In this document: piece after piece, positions 36,463 to 46,003 of the stretch
Position numbering within the stretch: the first letter of the stretch is position 1
How the letters are laid out: every line of letters begins with the position of its first letter
Assembly (NCBI GenBank): GCA_018676675.1
Contig: JABHEG010000060.1
Location: 1 to 64,000, forward strand
Reading direction: 5' to 3'
DNA length: 64,000 bases
From: Lentisphaerota bacterium
GTDB taxonomy: Bacteria; Verrucomicrobiota; Lentisphaeria; Oligosphaerales; JABHEG01
Position numbers and translations under genes: made by a program
The notes under the pieces: generated by a model
What the model saw: the letters and a program-made list of their open reading frames with translations, nothing else
Databases searched by the model: none
Told to the model about the DNA's origin: nothing

Positions 36463-37449
36463 TCACATGCGCGGCGTATCCCTCGGACCCTTCGGCTCTG
36501 TCTCCGGGACATCGTTTGGGATAGGCTTACGTGTCAACAACCTCCTGATAGTGGCCCGGAAGTGGTCAGCCTCATCCTTACGCTCCTCAAGTTCTTCGAC
36601 CAACTCGGCGCGCGCCTCGCGTTCCTCCGCGAGTTGTCTCACGGTCTCCCGTTCGGCGAGCAGACGACCGTTCATGGTGGCGAGTTCCGCAAGCACGTCG
36701 GCCAACTCGGAGGAGGAGGGAGGCCGATCCCCCTGCTGGGCAGCCAGCTGACGACACCTGCGCCCATAGATCCCCGCCACGATCTCCCTGAACGCCTGTG
36801 CATTGTCACGGCTCCGATGCCGCAGGGCCGTAAGGCGCGCCGTGGTCTCCGCAAGAGAGTGCTCAGTGGCAACGCTGCGTTCGTCCCCGACCACCTGACA
36901 CTCCAAAAGCGTCCGGCAAGCAATCAACGTCTCCGCCATAGCCGCATCGCGCGCAGCCAGCTCTCGAGCCCGATCGAGCACACGCTCTTGGACATGGTGG
37001 TAGAGTGCTCGTCTTGCGCGGGGAACCAAAGCAGCCGGGGCAGCCGGTCGTTTGTGGAGCCCAGTGGCACAAGAAACCCGAATCAAAGTCTCCTCCAAAC
37101 GGTCAGCAAAATCGTCCCGCTCCTGCCGCAGTTCTTTTGTGGCCTGCATGGTGCGAGCCAAGGAGACGCGGAGTTCTTCGATGTCACCGGTTCCCGCCTT
37201 CACTGCATGGAACTCGGACCACCTCAGCGTGCCTTGCCCGGCAGGCACGAAACCGAGGTCCTTGCCCAGCCCCAGCTCCCCATCGACGTCGACTTCCCGC
37301 GCAATCGCTGCTACGGCAGCGGCAAACAAGTCAGCACGCTCGCAAGCCTCGTCTCGCTGCGCAGTGAGGGGGCCGCGCCAGACGGGCACCCCCAAGGCGA
37401 TCCCTACCCCTAACCCCATAACACTGAGACCGATAGACAAGCGTTTCAT
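36463..37449 (-). CDS. Coiled-coil protein of unknown function with N-terminal membrane segment
   Basis: The 328-residue product is not recognised. It has an N-terminal hydrophobic stretch (SIGLSVMGLGVGIALGV, about 5-21), which is a signal anchor or signal peptide, and is otherwise rich in Arg, Ala, Glu and Leu with long predicted coiled coils (about 85-120 and 180-300). There are three Cys (CERAD, RVSCATG, IACRTLLECQ). A GGGAGA site sits 6-7 bases before the ATG. It lies between the GH112-like gene (opposite strand, convergent) and the HAD gene (same strand). A structural or envelope role is possible but not shown. Confidence 0.6.
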   Translation of the reverse strand: MKRLSIGLSVMGLGVGIALGVPVWRGPLTAQRDEACERADLFAAAVAAIAREVDVDGELGLGKDLGFVPAGQGTLRWSEFHAVKAGTGDIEELRVSLARTMQATKELRQERDDFADRLEETLIRVSCATGLHKRPAAPAALVPRARRALYHHVQERVLDRARELAARDAAMAETLIACRTLLECQVVGDERSVATEHSLAETTARLTALRHRSRDNAQAFREIVAGIYGRRCRQLAAQQGDRPPSSSELADVLAELATMNGRLLAERETVRQLAEEREARAELVEELEERKDEADHFRATIRRLLTRKPIPNDVPETEPKGPRDTPRM

Positions 37450-37589
37450 CGAGATCTCCCTGCATCGACAGCCAACCGGCTGCTCCCTTCAGCATTGGGT
37501 CTCACGCAAACAAGACAGCCCAAAGCCGCCTCATCCCGACCGGTCGGCGCCAGCATGGGCTCACTGAGGCTCCCGGGAGAGCGTCGCCG

Positions 37590-38477
37590 CTACAACCACG
37601 GTGGATGTTCCGGCAAGAGGTCCTCGAAGGCGGCAATCGCCGCATCCTGGGCCGGACCTTCATAGGTCCCATTCAGGAAAGCGGGATAGACGTCGTCCGC
37701 CAGAGCAACCCACGAACCGTCTTCCTTACCAGGCAGTATGGGGAAGAACAGGCAGCCTGCTTCACGAGCGGCTCGAAGGTCGCCCAGGGCATCCCCAATC
37801 ATGAGCACCTGATCCCCACGATAGCGGCCTTGGGTAGCCAACTGAAGATGCTCGGTCTTGGTCCCCAGTTCCTGCCCCGCGATCACTGTTACCAGATGGT
37901 CGATCCGGTGTGTTCGCCACTCCCGCACGAGGGCTTCCTCAGGTGTCTGAGATACCACAATGACATCGGAACCCTCCGCCATCGCTTCCAGCGCACGCAG
38001 GCTGTTCGGGAACGGCGGAATCGGTGTCATGTCACGTTCGATGGCTGCGTTGATCTCGAGACTCCACGCCAGCAGACGCGCCAATTCCGCATCCCCGGTC
38101 TCCGAAACGCACTGAGCCAAAGACGGATTCCCCAATGGTACATCAGAATCGATGTAGTCGCGCAGTGACTCCGTCCTGGGCAAGCCCGCCCCACTGTCAC
38201 TCAGTCCCGGCCACTCATGCAGTAAATCAAAGACGCGAAGCAGCGCCACGAAACGATTGGAGCCCCGGGTTCGCGAGTACAGGTTCACAAACTCCGCGGC
38301 CTGACGCACTTGCTTCTCAACAGCCGCCAGTCCCCAGGAACGGACGATTCGACCATGGAAGAACTGCTTCTGCTTGACCTCCATCGTGTCAAAAACACAC
38401 CCGTCCGAGTCCACGCCGACGAACGTTCCGTGCCGGGGGGAAAATTCCCTCAGATCCGCTTGCGTGTAGGCGTCCAT
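37590..38477 (-). CDS. HAD-superfamily hydrolase
   Basis: The 295-residue product is a HAD hydrolase, most likely a cytoplasmic phosphatase. The nucleophile motif is GVDSDGCVFDTM (D23, D25), motif II is VVVSQTP, motif III would be the Lys in LGTKTEH, and motif IV is GDALGDLRAA. The long insertion between motif I and II (about 40-150, helical) is a large C1-type cap. The ATG has GGAGG upstream. The gene is preceded on the same strand by the SDR gene, with a strong inverted repeat between them, so it is probably transcribed on its own. Substrate unknown; sugar phosphates are common for this group. Confidence 0.8.
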   Translation of the reverse strand: MDAYTQADLREFSPRHGTFVGVDSDGCVFDTMEVKQKQFFHGRIVRSWGLAAVEKQVRQAAEFVNLYSRTRGSNRFVALLRVFDLLHEWPGLSDSGAGLPRTESLRDYIDSDVPLGNPSLAQCVSETGDAELARLLAWSLEINAAIERDMTPIPPFPNSLRALEAMAEGSDVIVVSQTPEEALVREWRTHRIDHLVTVIAGQELGTKTEHLQLATQGRYRGDQVLMIGDALGDLRAAREAGCLFFPILPGKEDGSWVALADDVYPAFLNGTYEGPAQDAAIAAFEDLLPEHPPWL

Positions 38478-38511
38478 CCCCGTGCCTCCATGGCTGGGTG
38501 TTCATAAAGAG

Positions 38512-38543
38512 AACACCGACGACACAGGCGCGTCGTCGGTGTT
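38512..38543. terminator. Perfect 12-bp inverted repeat between SDR and HAD genes
   Basis: The arms AACACCGACGAC (38512-38523) and GTCGTCGGTGTT (38532-38543) are exact complements with an 8-base loop. On the minus strand it lies 43 bases after the SDR stop and before the HAD start, with a short CTCTTTA run after it. A Rho-independent terminator of the SDR gene is the most likely reading; regulator binding is the alternative. Confidence 0.6.
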
Positions 38544-38585
38544 TCTGTTCTTCAGCTTATTCTGCCGGAGCAACCAACGACGGTG

Positions 38586-39443
38586 TCAGACGCCACTGAA
38601 GGCATTAAAGCCACCGTCCACAGCCACGACAGTTCCGGTCACAAACCCGGATCCGGCATCGCTGCTCAGCCACAGCAGAGCTCCGAGCAGATCGCTGGGA
38701 TCCCCATAGCATCCCATCGGCGTGTGCTCGATGATGGTCTGACCACGCGGCGTCATGCTACCGTCTTCGTTGGTCAGCAAACTGCGGTTCTGGTCTGTAA
38801 GGAAGAAGCCCGGGGCGATGGCGTTCACGCGAATGCCAACCTTCGAAAGGTGCACCGAGAGCCACAGTGTGAAGTTGCTGACTGCCGCTTTGGCTGCGCT
38901 GTACGCCGGGATCTTCGTCAATGGCGTGAACGCATTCATCGAGGAGATGTTGATGACGACCCCACTGCCCCCCTCTGCCATGTCACGGGTGAAAACCTGA
39001 GTCGGCAACAGAGTGCCGAGAAAGTTGAGGCCAAACACAAACTCGATGCCCTTGGGATCCAGATCGAAAAACGTCGTGACTCCTTCCGCTGGGGAATCCA
39101 GATCCTCTTTGTAGAGATGTTCCTTCGACGTCGTGCCCTTCGGGTGATTCCCGCCGGCTCCGTTGATAAGGATATCACAGGGCCCGAACGCAGCCTTCAA
39201 CGTGTCCAGGGCCCCCTCGAGGCTCGCCCGATCCAGCACGCTACAGGCAATCCCGATGGCCGTCCCACCTGCAGCCTTGATCTCGTCGGCGACAGCCTGG
39301 GCCGCCTCCTCCCGCAGATCGAGGACCGCGACTTTGGCGCCGCATTCGCCCAACGCCTTGGCCATGCAGCCACACAGCACGCCGCCACCACCAGTGACAA
39401 CCGCCACTTTGTCAGTCAGATCGATCGAGAAAGGAACAGCCAT
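38586..39443 (-). CDS. SDR oxidoreductase, D-mannonate/fructuronate oxidoreductase-like
   Basis: This 285-residue product is a classical short-chain dehydrogenase. The cofactor motif is TGGGGVLCGCMA, the NAG motif is INGAGG, and the active site is Ser in NISSMNAF with YSAAKAA (Tyr-x-x-x-Lys). A Asp (VLDLRE) at the end of strand 2 favours NAD. The GGGGVLC start and the insertion after NGAGGNHPKG are typical of the SDR branch annotated as D-mannonate oxidoreductase (fructuronate reductase) in uronate catabolism, though this is from memory. That role would fit with glycans cleaved by the PL8 and heparinase-type lyases. GGAGG lies upstream of the ATG. Confidence 0.82.
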   Translation of the reverse strand: MAVPFSIDLTDKVAVVTGGGGVLCGCMAKALGECGAKVAVLDLREEAAQAVADEIKAAGGTAIGIACSVLDRASLEGALDTLKAAFGPCDILINGAGGNHPKGTTSKEHLYKEDLDSPAEGVTTFFDLDPKGIEFVFGLNFLGTLLPTQVFTRDMAEGGSGVVINISSMNAFTPLTKIPAYSAAKAAVSNFTLWLSVHLSKVGIRVNAIAPGFFLTDQNRSLLTNEDGSMTPRGQTIIEHTPMGCYGDPSDLLGALLWLSSDAGSGFVTGTVVAVDGGFNAFSGV

Positions 39444-39631
39444 TGCTCGCCTGCCTCCAATTGCCAGCTAGGGTCCGCCCAAAGGAAGAAGATCATCTGG
39501 ATCTCCTCCGGGGACGGAGAAAGGAAACGACCACGTTCACCGGCTGTAACATGGTAATGGGCTCGAAGAATGCAACTCCCGGAAGCCCCCCGTACAGTCC
39601 TTACCACAGGGGGGAATCCGGCCGAGCACTC

Positions 39632-39661
39632 TTGACAAGCTAACAAAGATATGCATATTAA
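39632..39661 (+). promoter_or_regulatory. Sigma70-like promoter for aroB-dprA-topA
   Basis: A perfect -35 box TTGACA (39632-39637) is followed at 18-base spacing by TATTAA (39656-39661), in an AT-rich stretch unlike the surroundings. The transcript would start near 39668, and GGAG at 39674-39677 precedes the aroB ATG at 39688. Confidence 0.6.
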
Positions 39662-39687
39662 ACGTATATCCACGGAGAGACCTCACC

Positions 39688-40791
39688 ATGCACACAGTGC
39701 CCATTCGACTCGAACATACAGCCTACGACATCTACATCGGGCGTGGTCTCCTGGACACTCAGAGCGCCCGGGAGGCACTCAACGAGCACGTCCGCAACCG
39801 GACTTGCCTAGTCGTGAGCGACACGAACGTCGCACCACTCCATGCCGCCCAGGCGGTCGAGGCACTGCGGGCCAGTGGCGCCGACAACGTCGAAGTCACC
39901 ACATTCCGGGCGGGAGAAGCATCCAAGACACTGGCCACTCTCGAGGACCTCTATCACACGGCAGTCACGGTGGGATTGGACCGCTCGTCGCCTGTGGTGG
40001 CGCTCGGGGGAGGCGTCGTGGGGGATATCGCCGGCTTCCTTGCCGCAACCTACATGCGCGGCGTCCCTTTCATCCAGATGCCCACGTCCCTCCTGGCCCT
40101 GGTCGACAGCAGCGTCGGGGGGAAGGTCGCTGTCGACCTTCCCGAGGGCAAGAACCTCGTCGGCGCGTTTTACCAGCCCAAGTGTGTCGTTGCTGACTTG
40201 GACTTCCTCACCACACTCCCGCCCCGGGAGGTCCGCTGTGGGTTAGGCGAGGTCGTCAAGTATGGCATGATCATGGACGCTGAGTTTTTCACCCAACTTG
40301 CAGGGCACGGTCCCCTGCTCTTGGACGTGAATGACGCCCTCTACGTTGAACTTGTGGGACACTGCTGCAAGCTCAAGGCTGAAGTAGTGGAAGAGGATGA
40401 GAGAGAAATGGGGCGCCGGGCGATCCTGAACTACGGCCATACCTTTGGCCACGCAGTGGAAGCGCTCGGAGGCTTCGGCCACTTCAATCATGGAGAGGCA
40501 ATCGCGATCGGCATGGGAATGGCTGTCGATCTCGCCGAGTCAATGGGGCGCATCAGCAACGACGTGACCGCCCAGCAAGATGCCCTGCTTCAAGCATGTC
40601 AACTGCCCATCAGAGCTGACAGCATGTTCGGGGCAACCCCGACAGAAGTGCTCGAGCAGATGAAGCGCGACAAGAAGACCTCCCACGGAAGCCTGAGGGT
40701 CGTCTTACCTGCCCGCATGGGACACGTCGACGTGCTGGAATACAACGACCGTGAGCAGCTACTGGAAGCAATTGGGGGTCGCCTTGGATAA
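39688..40791 (+). CDS. aroB: 3-Dehydroquinate synthase
   Basis: The product (367 residues) converts DAHP to 3-dehydroquinate, the second step of the shikimate pathway, in the cytoplasm with NAD and a divalent metal. The NAD-binding segment GGGVVGDIAGFLAATYMRG and the substrate loop TSLLALVDSSVGGK are present. The metal-binding Glu is in GEVVKYG, and the two His in YGHTFGHAVE and FNHGEAIAIGM. Length is normal. It heads a gene run with dprA, whose start overlaps its stop, and topA. Confidence 0.96.
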   Translation: MHTVPIRLEHTAYDIYIGRGLLDTQSAREALNEHVRNRTCLVVSDTNVAPLHAAQAVEALRASGADNVEVTTFRAGEASKTLATLEDLYHTAVTVGLDRSSPVVALGGGVVGDIAGFLAATYMRGVPFIQMPTSLLALVDSSVGGKVAVDLPEGKNLVGAFYQPKCVVADLDFLTTLPPREVRCGLGEVVKYGMIMDAEFFTQLAGHGPLLLDVNDALYVELVGHCCKLKAEVVEEDEREMGRRAILNYGHTFGHAVEALGGFGHFNHGEAIAIGMGMAVDLAESMGRISNDVTAQQDALLQACQLPIRADSMFGATPTEVLEQMKRDKKTSHGSLRVVLPARMGHVDVLEYNDREQLLEAIGGRLG

Positions 40792-41941
40792 CCGCACAGC
40801 CTATGTTGTCCTCAACCTTCTGCCCGGGATCGGGCCTCTGCGAGTGAACCACCTGCTGTCACTGTTTGGGACTCCGCAGGCTGTCCTCGCTGCGAAACGA
40901 GCCGAGCTCGCCCGTGTACCGGGAATCGGTGATCGCCTCGCCGGTGTATTGCACCACTGGGAGCAGAACTGCTCGCTTGAGAATGAACTGGCATTGGTCA
41001 AGAAGGCCGGGGTCGTTCTGGTCACCCGTGAAGACGATGACTATCCTGCCCTGTTGCGCGAAATCCATGACCCGCCATTGTGTCTGTATGTGAGGGGCAA
41101 CGCGAGTCTGTTGGGCAAATTGGGAGTCGCCATCGCGATCGTGGGTTCACGCAGAACCACTCACTACGGGATACGGGTGGCAGAAAACCTGGCCACGGCG
41201 GCCGCATTGGCTGGATGGCCCGTCGTGTCAGGCCTGGCAAGAGGCATTGATACCGTCGCCCATCAAGCGACCCTCAGCGCCAACGGGAAGACGATCGCCG
41301 TGCTCGGGAGTGGACTGGCCCACGTCTACCCGCAACAGAATATCGACCTTGGACGCCGGATCGCCGAGTCAGCCGGCGCACTCCTTTCGGAATTCCCCAT
41401 GCTCTACCGCCCGGACAAGCGGACCTTCCCAATGCGCAACCGCGTTATCTCCGGGATGACCCAGGGAACGGTTGTCGTTGAAGCAGGCCTTCGTAGCGGG
41501 TCGCTCATCACGGCAGGCCAGGCGCTGGAACAGAACAGGCAGGTGTTTGCCGTCCCCGGAAAGGTCGACTCCCCCCAGTCAAGAGGCTGCCACGCCTTGC
41601 TGAAGGATGGGGCAAGGCTGGTTGAGAACTTCGACGACATCCTCGATGAATTCTCCCAATTGCCAGGGCTGAGTCGAGGGTCCATCACACCGGAACGCGC
41701 CGGCGTGGGAACACCGGCGACCACCGAAAACCCGGGGGCAGACTTGCAATTGTCCGATACAGAACGCAAACTACTTTCTTTTTTGGGCGCGAACGAAGCA
41801 TCGATAGATGCCCTTATTTCAGCACTTGGTTTGCCCACTCCCGCGGTTCTGGGCGCCATTGTGACACTGGAGATGCGACACATCATCCGTCAACTTCCCG
41901 GACGACGGATCGTTCTCAATAACCGGGCACTCGCCGGATAG
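40784..41941 (+). CDS. dprA: DNA-processing protein DprA
   Basis: DprA loads RecA on incoming single-stranded DNA in natural transformation. The product has a helix-hairpin-helix-like N-terminus (LNLLPGIGPLRVNHLL), the Rossmann-like DprA core with IVGSRRTTHYG, SGLARGIDTVAHQATL, LSEFPM, RNRVISGMTQGTVVVEA and SLITAGQALEQNRQVFAVPG, and a C-terminal winged-helix region (about 320-380). I place the start at TTG 40784, which overlaps the last 8 bases of aroB and gives the usual N-terminus DNRTAYVVLN; the in-frame GTG at 40751 is the alternative. Its presence fits, but does not prove, competence. Confidence 0.92.
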   Translation: MDNRTAYVVLNLLPGIGPLRVNHLLSLFGTPQAVLAAKRAELARVPGIGDRLAGVLHHWEQNCSLENELALVKKAGVVLVTREDDDYPALLREIHDPPLCLYVRGNASLLGKLGVAIAIVGSRRTTHYGIRVAENLATAAALAGWPVVSGLARGIDTVAHQATLSANGKTIAVLGSGLAHVYPQQNIDLGRRIAESAGALLSEFPMLYRPDKRTFPMRNRVISGMTQGTVVVEAGLRSGSLITAGQALEQNRQVFAVPGKVDSPQSRGCHALLKDGARLVENFDDILDEFSQLPGLSRGSITPERAGVGTPATTENPGADLQLSDTERKLLSFLGANEASIDALISALGLPTPAVLGAIVTLEMRHIIRQLPGRRIVLNNRALAG

Positions 41942-41952
41942 CAAGGAGTTTC

Positions 41953-44649
41953 ATGAGTAAGTCACTGGTCATCGTTGAGTCCCCTGCCAAAGCCCGCACA
42001 ATCGCTCGGTTTGTGGGTGACCGCGCCGAAGTTCTGGCCTGCATGGGACATGTCAGAGATCTCCCGCAGGCTTCACTTGGCGTCGATCTCCACGAGAGTT
42101 TCCGCCCGAACTATGTCCTCACGAAGAACGGGAAGAAAGTAGTCAAAGATCTCAAGCAGGCGATGGGGAATGCGTCGGCGGTCTACCTCGCGACAGATGA
42201 TGACCGTGAGGGCGAAGCCATCGCGTGGCATCTCAAAGAAGCCTTGACCAGCAAAGGAAAGAGCTCGACGTTCCACCGCATCTCGTTCCATGAAATCACG
42301 GAGAGCGCCATCACCTCCGCGTTCGACGAACCTGGAGACTTGGACCACAGTCGTGTTGACGCCCAGCAGGCCCGGCGAGTGCTGGACCGCCTGGTGGGAT
42401 ATCAGGTCAGCCCCTTGCTCTGGAAGCATGTCCAGAAGGGGACGAGTGCAGGACGCGTGCAGTCAGTGGCTCTGCGTCTCGTCTGTGAGCGCGAGCGCCA
42501 GATCCTCGGTTTCGAACCGCGCGAGTACTGGAATCTCGGGGCCATTTTCCGTGGGGAGGGAAGTCCACAGACATTTCCCGCTCGCCTCCACCAGCTCGAT
42601 GGCAAGAAACCGGACATCGGCAATGCTGAGGCCGCTGAAGCCACTGCCGGTGAAATAGAGCAGGCCAGTTTCAAGGTCGTGCAAGCGACCAAGAAACCAC
42701 GCCGCGTGTCAGCCGCTCCCCCTTTCATAACCAGTACGCTGCAGCAGGCCGCCTCAAGTGGCCTCAGTTTCAGCACGGCCCAGACGATGCGGATTGCCCA
42801 GCAACTCTACGAGGGTATCGAGCTCGGTCCGGAGGGAGCCACGGGTCTCATCACCTACATGAGAACAGACTCGGTCACGATCGCGAAGGAAGCTCAGGAG
42901 GAGGCGCGGACGTACATAGCCGAGACGTTCGGGGCGGACTTTGTCCCCAAAAAGCCGAACACGTACCGCGCAGGCAAAGGCGCTCAGGAAGCCCATGAGG
43001 CAATCCGACCAACCGACGTCCGACGGACGCCTGAGTCCCTCGCCGACCATCTTTCCCCCCAGCAGTTGCGCCTCTACAGACTCGTGTGGAACCGTTTTCT
43101 GGCCAGCCAGATGACCAAAGCCCTTTTCCGCGAGCATCAACTCCTCATCGGGGCCGAAGGTGACCACCTGACACACACCTACACGTTCCAGGCGTCTGTG
43201 CGTGAGCGGACCTTCGCCGGCCATCAGGCCGTGTATGCGGTCAAGGAAGCAGATCAGGACGAGGAAGTCACAGAAACGAATCAACTGCCCGAACTCAAGA
43301 AGGGCACAGCGTGCGCTCTCGCTGAGCTGAGCAAGGAACAGCGCTTCACGGAGCCCCCACGCCGCTATTCGGAGGCGACGTTGGTTCGCGAGCTGGAACA
43401 GAACGGCGTTGGCCGCCCCTCGACCTATGCCACGATCGTCAACACCATCCAGGATCGGACGTACTCGACAAAGGAGAAGGGCCGGCTGATCCCGACCGAA
43501 CTTGGCTTCTCTGTCAACGACTATCTCCTCTCACACCTGCCGGAGCTCTTCGAGGTCGACTTCACCGCCCGCATGGAGGCGCAGTTGGACGAAATAGAGG
43601 AAGGCAGCCTTCCCTGGACGGAGATGCTCTCCGGGTTCTACGAGACGTTCAAGAACTGGGTGAGCGACGGGATCATCCTGGCCGCACCATCCAACCGGGC
43701 AGTCGCGTCCTTCATTGAGCTCTTCCCCGACACCATCGAGTGGGCTGAGCCGACCAAACGAGGGCGCCGGACTTACGATGACTCCGCCTTCGTGGTTTCG
43801 CTTCGGGAACAGGCACAGAAAGATGAGAAGCGCCTCTCCGATAAGCAGTGGATGGCCTTGCTGGGACTGGCCGCACGGTACGCCGAACAGATCCCGGGGC
43901 TCTTTGAGGCCGCGGATGAACTCGACGTGCGCCCCCGAATTGAGCAATTGATCAGTGAAATCGCGGAAGCGGGAAGCCAGCCTGTCACTCCGCCAACTTC
44001 AGAAGACGTGGCGCTGGTCAAAGCCCTTACTGAGGTGGACTGGCCTCCCCCGGTCAAACGCGGCCGCAGGACCTTCAACGACCGACGTTTCTACCAGTCG
44101 ATCGCTGATCAAGTCGAGGGCGGAAGCGCTCTCAGCGACGCTCAGCAAGCATCTCTGAAACGCCTCGTGGTCAAGTACAGAAAACAGGTTCCAGAGTATG
44201 ACGCACTCAGCAAAAAGCTCGGCCTGGAGACCCCCGAAGAGCCCTCAGGGGAAGAAGTCGAGCAGGCGAGGGCCCTGCTGGAGCTGGCCAACCAGGTCAA
44301 CGAGTGGGCAGAACCCCGGAAACGCGGAACGCGAGTCTATGACGACAAGGAATTTGTCGACTCCCTTCTCCAGCAATTCGAGCAACGCGGTAACCTCACG
44401 CCACGTCAGCTCAACGCTCTGCGCAGAACACTCGGTCGCTACCGTGACCAGATCCCGGGCTATGACGGTCGGGCCGAAGAGCTCAAACTTCCGGGGGCAC
44501 CGTCTCTGGAACCAAAGCCGACGGGCGTCAAGTGCCCCAAGTGCGGTGAAGAAGTGGTGGAGCGGAACGCGCGCGGCCGGACATTCTTCGGTTGCTCAGG
44601 CTTCCCCAAGTGTAGGTACACCATCAGGACGCTTCCGGAGACCGAGTAG
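41953..44649 (+). CDS. topA: DNA topoisomerase I with three C-terminal repeats and one zinc finger
   Basis: The 898-residue enzyme relaxes negatively supercoiled DNA. The Toprim domain starts at LVIVESPAKARTI and has YLATDDDREGEAIAWHL; the catalytic Tyr302 sits in LITYMRTDS. The core ends near residue 585. The C-terminal part is unusual: three related segments of about 90-100 residues starting near 597, 697 and 785 with WAEPTKRGRRTYDD, WPPPVKRGRRTFND and WAEPRKRGTRVYDD, each followed by a helical LSDKQ / LSDAQ / LTPRQ stretch and an aromatic R/K-YR-Q-P ending. A single four-Cys zinc finger (CPKC ... CSGFPKC, about 860-890) ends the protein. E. coli TopA has several zinc fingers there instead. 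AAGGAG precedes the ATG. Confidence 0.95.
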   Translation: MSKSLVIVESPAKARTIARFVGDRAEVLACMGHVRDLPQASLGVDLHESFRPNYVLTKNGKKVVKDLKQAMGNASAVYLATDDDREGEAIAWHLKEALTSKGKSSTFHRISFHEITESAITSAFDEPGDLDHSRVDAQQARRVLDRLVGYQVSPLLWKHVQKGTSAGRVQSVALRLVCERERQILGFEPREYWNLGAIFRGEGSPQTFPARLHQLDGKKPDIGNAEAAEATAGEIEQASFKVVQATKKPRRVSAAPPFITSTLQQAASSGLSFSTAQTMRIAQQLYEGIELGPEGATGLITYMRTDSVTIAKEAQEEARTYIAETFGADFVPKKPNTYRAGKGAQEAHEAIRPTDVRRTPESLADHLSPQQLRLYRLVWNRFLASQMTKALFREHQLLIGAEGDHLTHTYTFQASVRERTFAGHQAVYAVKEADQDEEVTETNQLPELKKGTACALAELSKEQRFTEPPRRYSEATLVRELEQNGVGRPSTYATIVNTIQDRTYSTKEKGRLIPTELGFSVNDYLLSHLPELFEVDFTARMEAQLDEIEEGSLPWTEMLSGFYETFKNWVSDGIILAAPSNRAVASFIELFPDTIEWAEPTKRGRRTYDDSAFVVSLREQAQKDEKRLSDKQWMALLGLAARYAEQIPGLFEAADELDVRPRIEQLISEIAEAGSQPVTPPTSEDVALVKALTEVDWPPPVKRGRRTFNDRRFYQSIADQVEGGSALSDAQQASLKRLVVKYRKQVPEYDALSKKLGLETPEEPSGEEVEQARALLELANQVNEWAEPRKRGTRVYDDKEFVDSLLQQFEQRGNLTPRQLNALRRTLGRYRDQIPGYDGRAEELKLPGAPSLEPKPTGVKCPKCGEEVVERNARGRTFFGCSGFPKCRYTIRTLPETE

Positions 44650-44831
44650 AGAGACGCTCGGTATCGGGATACAATGGCGCATGAGTGCCAGGTGGGCCCT
44701 GTTCCAGGGCGAATTGGCATGGTGCTGCTTGACATGGGCGTCAGTCCGTCGGGCCGGCACTCGGCTGAGATCTGGTGTTCGCCATTTCCAGAACGGTGCG
44801 CCAACCCCGTTCTCCCTGGCCCGCACGGCGA

Positions 44832-45914
44832 CTATCGCTTATCTTCCTTGCCCCGGAACACGTTGAGGAACTTCCCCCATCTCGAACGCCCCTTCCCTTC
44901 GCCAACGGGAGGGGAAGGCAACGCCGCTTTGTCGCCACCGACTCCCCCCCCTCCTTCCTTGCGTCCGTCAGCCGTCTCGGGAGCCGAGGAGGCGATTGGG
45001 CGAAACTCATCCCACGCCACCGAGTCCTGGCGTTCCCCCGCGTAGTGGAAATCAACGCCCGGGACAGCCGGCCGGCCCCCGACCACCATGACGCGCCCCA
45101 CGTCGGAATCGCGGGTCAACTGTGGAAGGCTCTCCTCCGCCATGTAGTACTTATCCTGGACCAGCTTCGCATTGCGATCATAGACCCGGTATGAGTAGAA
45201 CCGTGACCTGACCTGAATGAAGGTGTGAATGTTGCTCATGGCGTCAACATCACAGGCCGGTACCGTACCACCAATCCGGGGGCCCAATCGCGTGATACCG
45301 TAGACCATCGTGTCGTCCTCAATCCGCAAACAGTAGATATCACGTTCCGAATTATGGAAGAGCAGCAGCGATGCCGTGCGGGTCTGAATCGCTTCGGTCT
45401 TACTGCCGCTGGGCAGCCCGAACGTGCGCGTCCACACCGGCACGCCGTCTCGGATCTCGATGGTAAGAGAGTTTGACCGGTAGTCGTTTGGCAGTCGCTC
45501 ATGGCCAATCTGCGCACTGACCGTGAAGATCCCCTCTCGCTGCATGTCGTAGACTTGGTTCAGGCCAATGGTCAGACGCCGCGTCTCGCCGGCACTCAGA
45601 ATCAGATCCGCAACAGGATTCGCCTTCGGGTCAAGCTTGGGTGCTTGGAAGCCACCGTCGCTTTCGATGAGGAATTCCAGCTGGCCATGCTGGGACGTCT
45701 CGGTCCCAAACGAAAGAGAGTTCCCGCTGTAGTTGCGGATCGTCACCGTCACCTGCATGAGCTCATAGCGCACATAGCGGTTCAGGTCTGACTCAAGAGC
45801 GATCCCAATGACCGGCTGTGCGATGGCTGAGAGCGATCTGAGGGCAACCAACACCAACAACGGAAGAAGCCAATTGGCCTTTCCCGCGCTGAGTAGAAAA
45901 GATCCGTTTCTCAT
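44832..45914 (-). CDS. Secreted protein of unknown function
   Basis: The product (360 residues) is not recognised. It has a signal peptide (about 1-33, LRSLSAIAQ) and a beta-rich body, with an Ig-like start (ELMQVTVTIRNYSGNSLSFG) as in secreted proteins of PVC bacteria. The C-terminal 50 residues are Gly/Pro/Lys-rich and overlap a palindromic DNA element (44891-44918). ATG 45914 is chosen because AAGGAG lies 9 bases before it. The gene lies on the minus strand behind the glycosyltransferase gene (90 bases) and converges with topA. Confidence 0.6.
   Translation of the reverse strand: MRNGSFLLSAGKANWLLPLLVLVALRSLSAIAQPVIGIALESDLNRYVRYELMQVTVTIRNYSGNSLSFGTETSQHGQLEFLIESDGGFQAPKLDPKANPVADLILSAGETRRLTIGLNQVYDMQREGIFTVSAQIGHERLPNDYRSNSLTIEIRDGVPVWTRTFGLPSGSKTEAIQTRTASLLLFHNSERDIYCLRIEDDTMVYGITRLGPRIGGTVPACDVDAMSNIHTFIQVRSRFYSYRVYDRNAKLVQDKYYMAEESLPQLTRDSDVGRVMVVGGRPAVPGVDFHYAGERQDSVAWDEFRPIASSAPETADGRKEGGGGVGGDKAALPSPPVGEGKGRSRWGKFLNVFRGKEDKR
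44891..44918. repeat. REP-like palindrome inside the 3' end of a gene
   Basis: Arms CCTTCCC (44891-44897) and GGGAAGG (44912-44918) surround a 14-base loop. It encodes a PSPPVGEGKG tail on the minus strand, the kind of Pro/Gly-rich product seen when GC-rich palindromes of the CCCTCTCC type invade gene ends. A similar element is seen at 51281-51306. Confidence 0.4.
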
Positions 45915-46003
45915 TGCAGACATCTCCTTACTGTTTTGCACGCCTCGGAACAAGCACACAGTCCCTGTCGCCTGGGGATCCGCACCCCGAGAAGACGTGA
46001 TGG

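Noticed and set aside
38583-39557. 324-codon plus-strand frame across the SDR gene
   Set aside because: SDR motifs (cofactor loop, YxxxK) are clear on the minus strand, and the plus product has no recognisable pattern.
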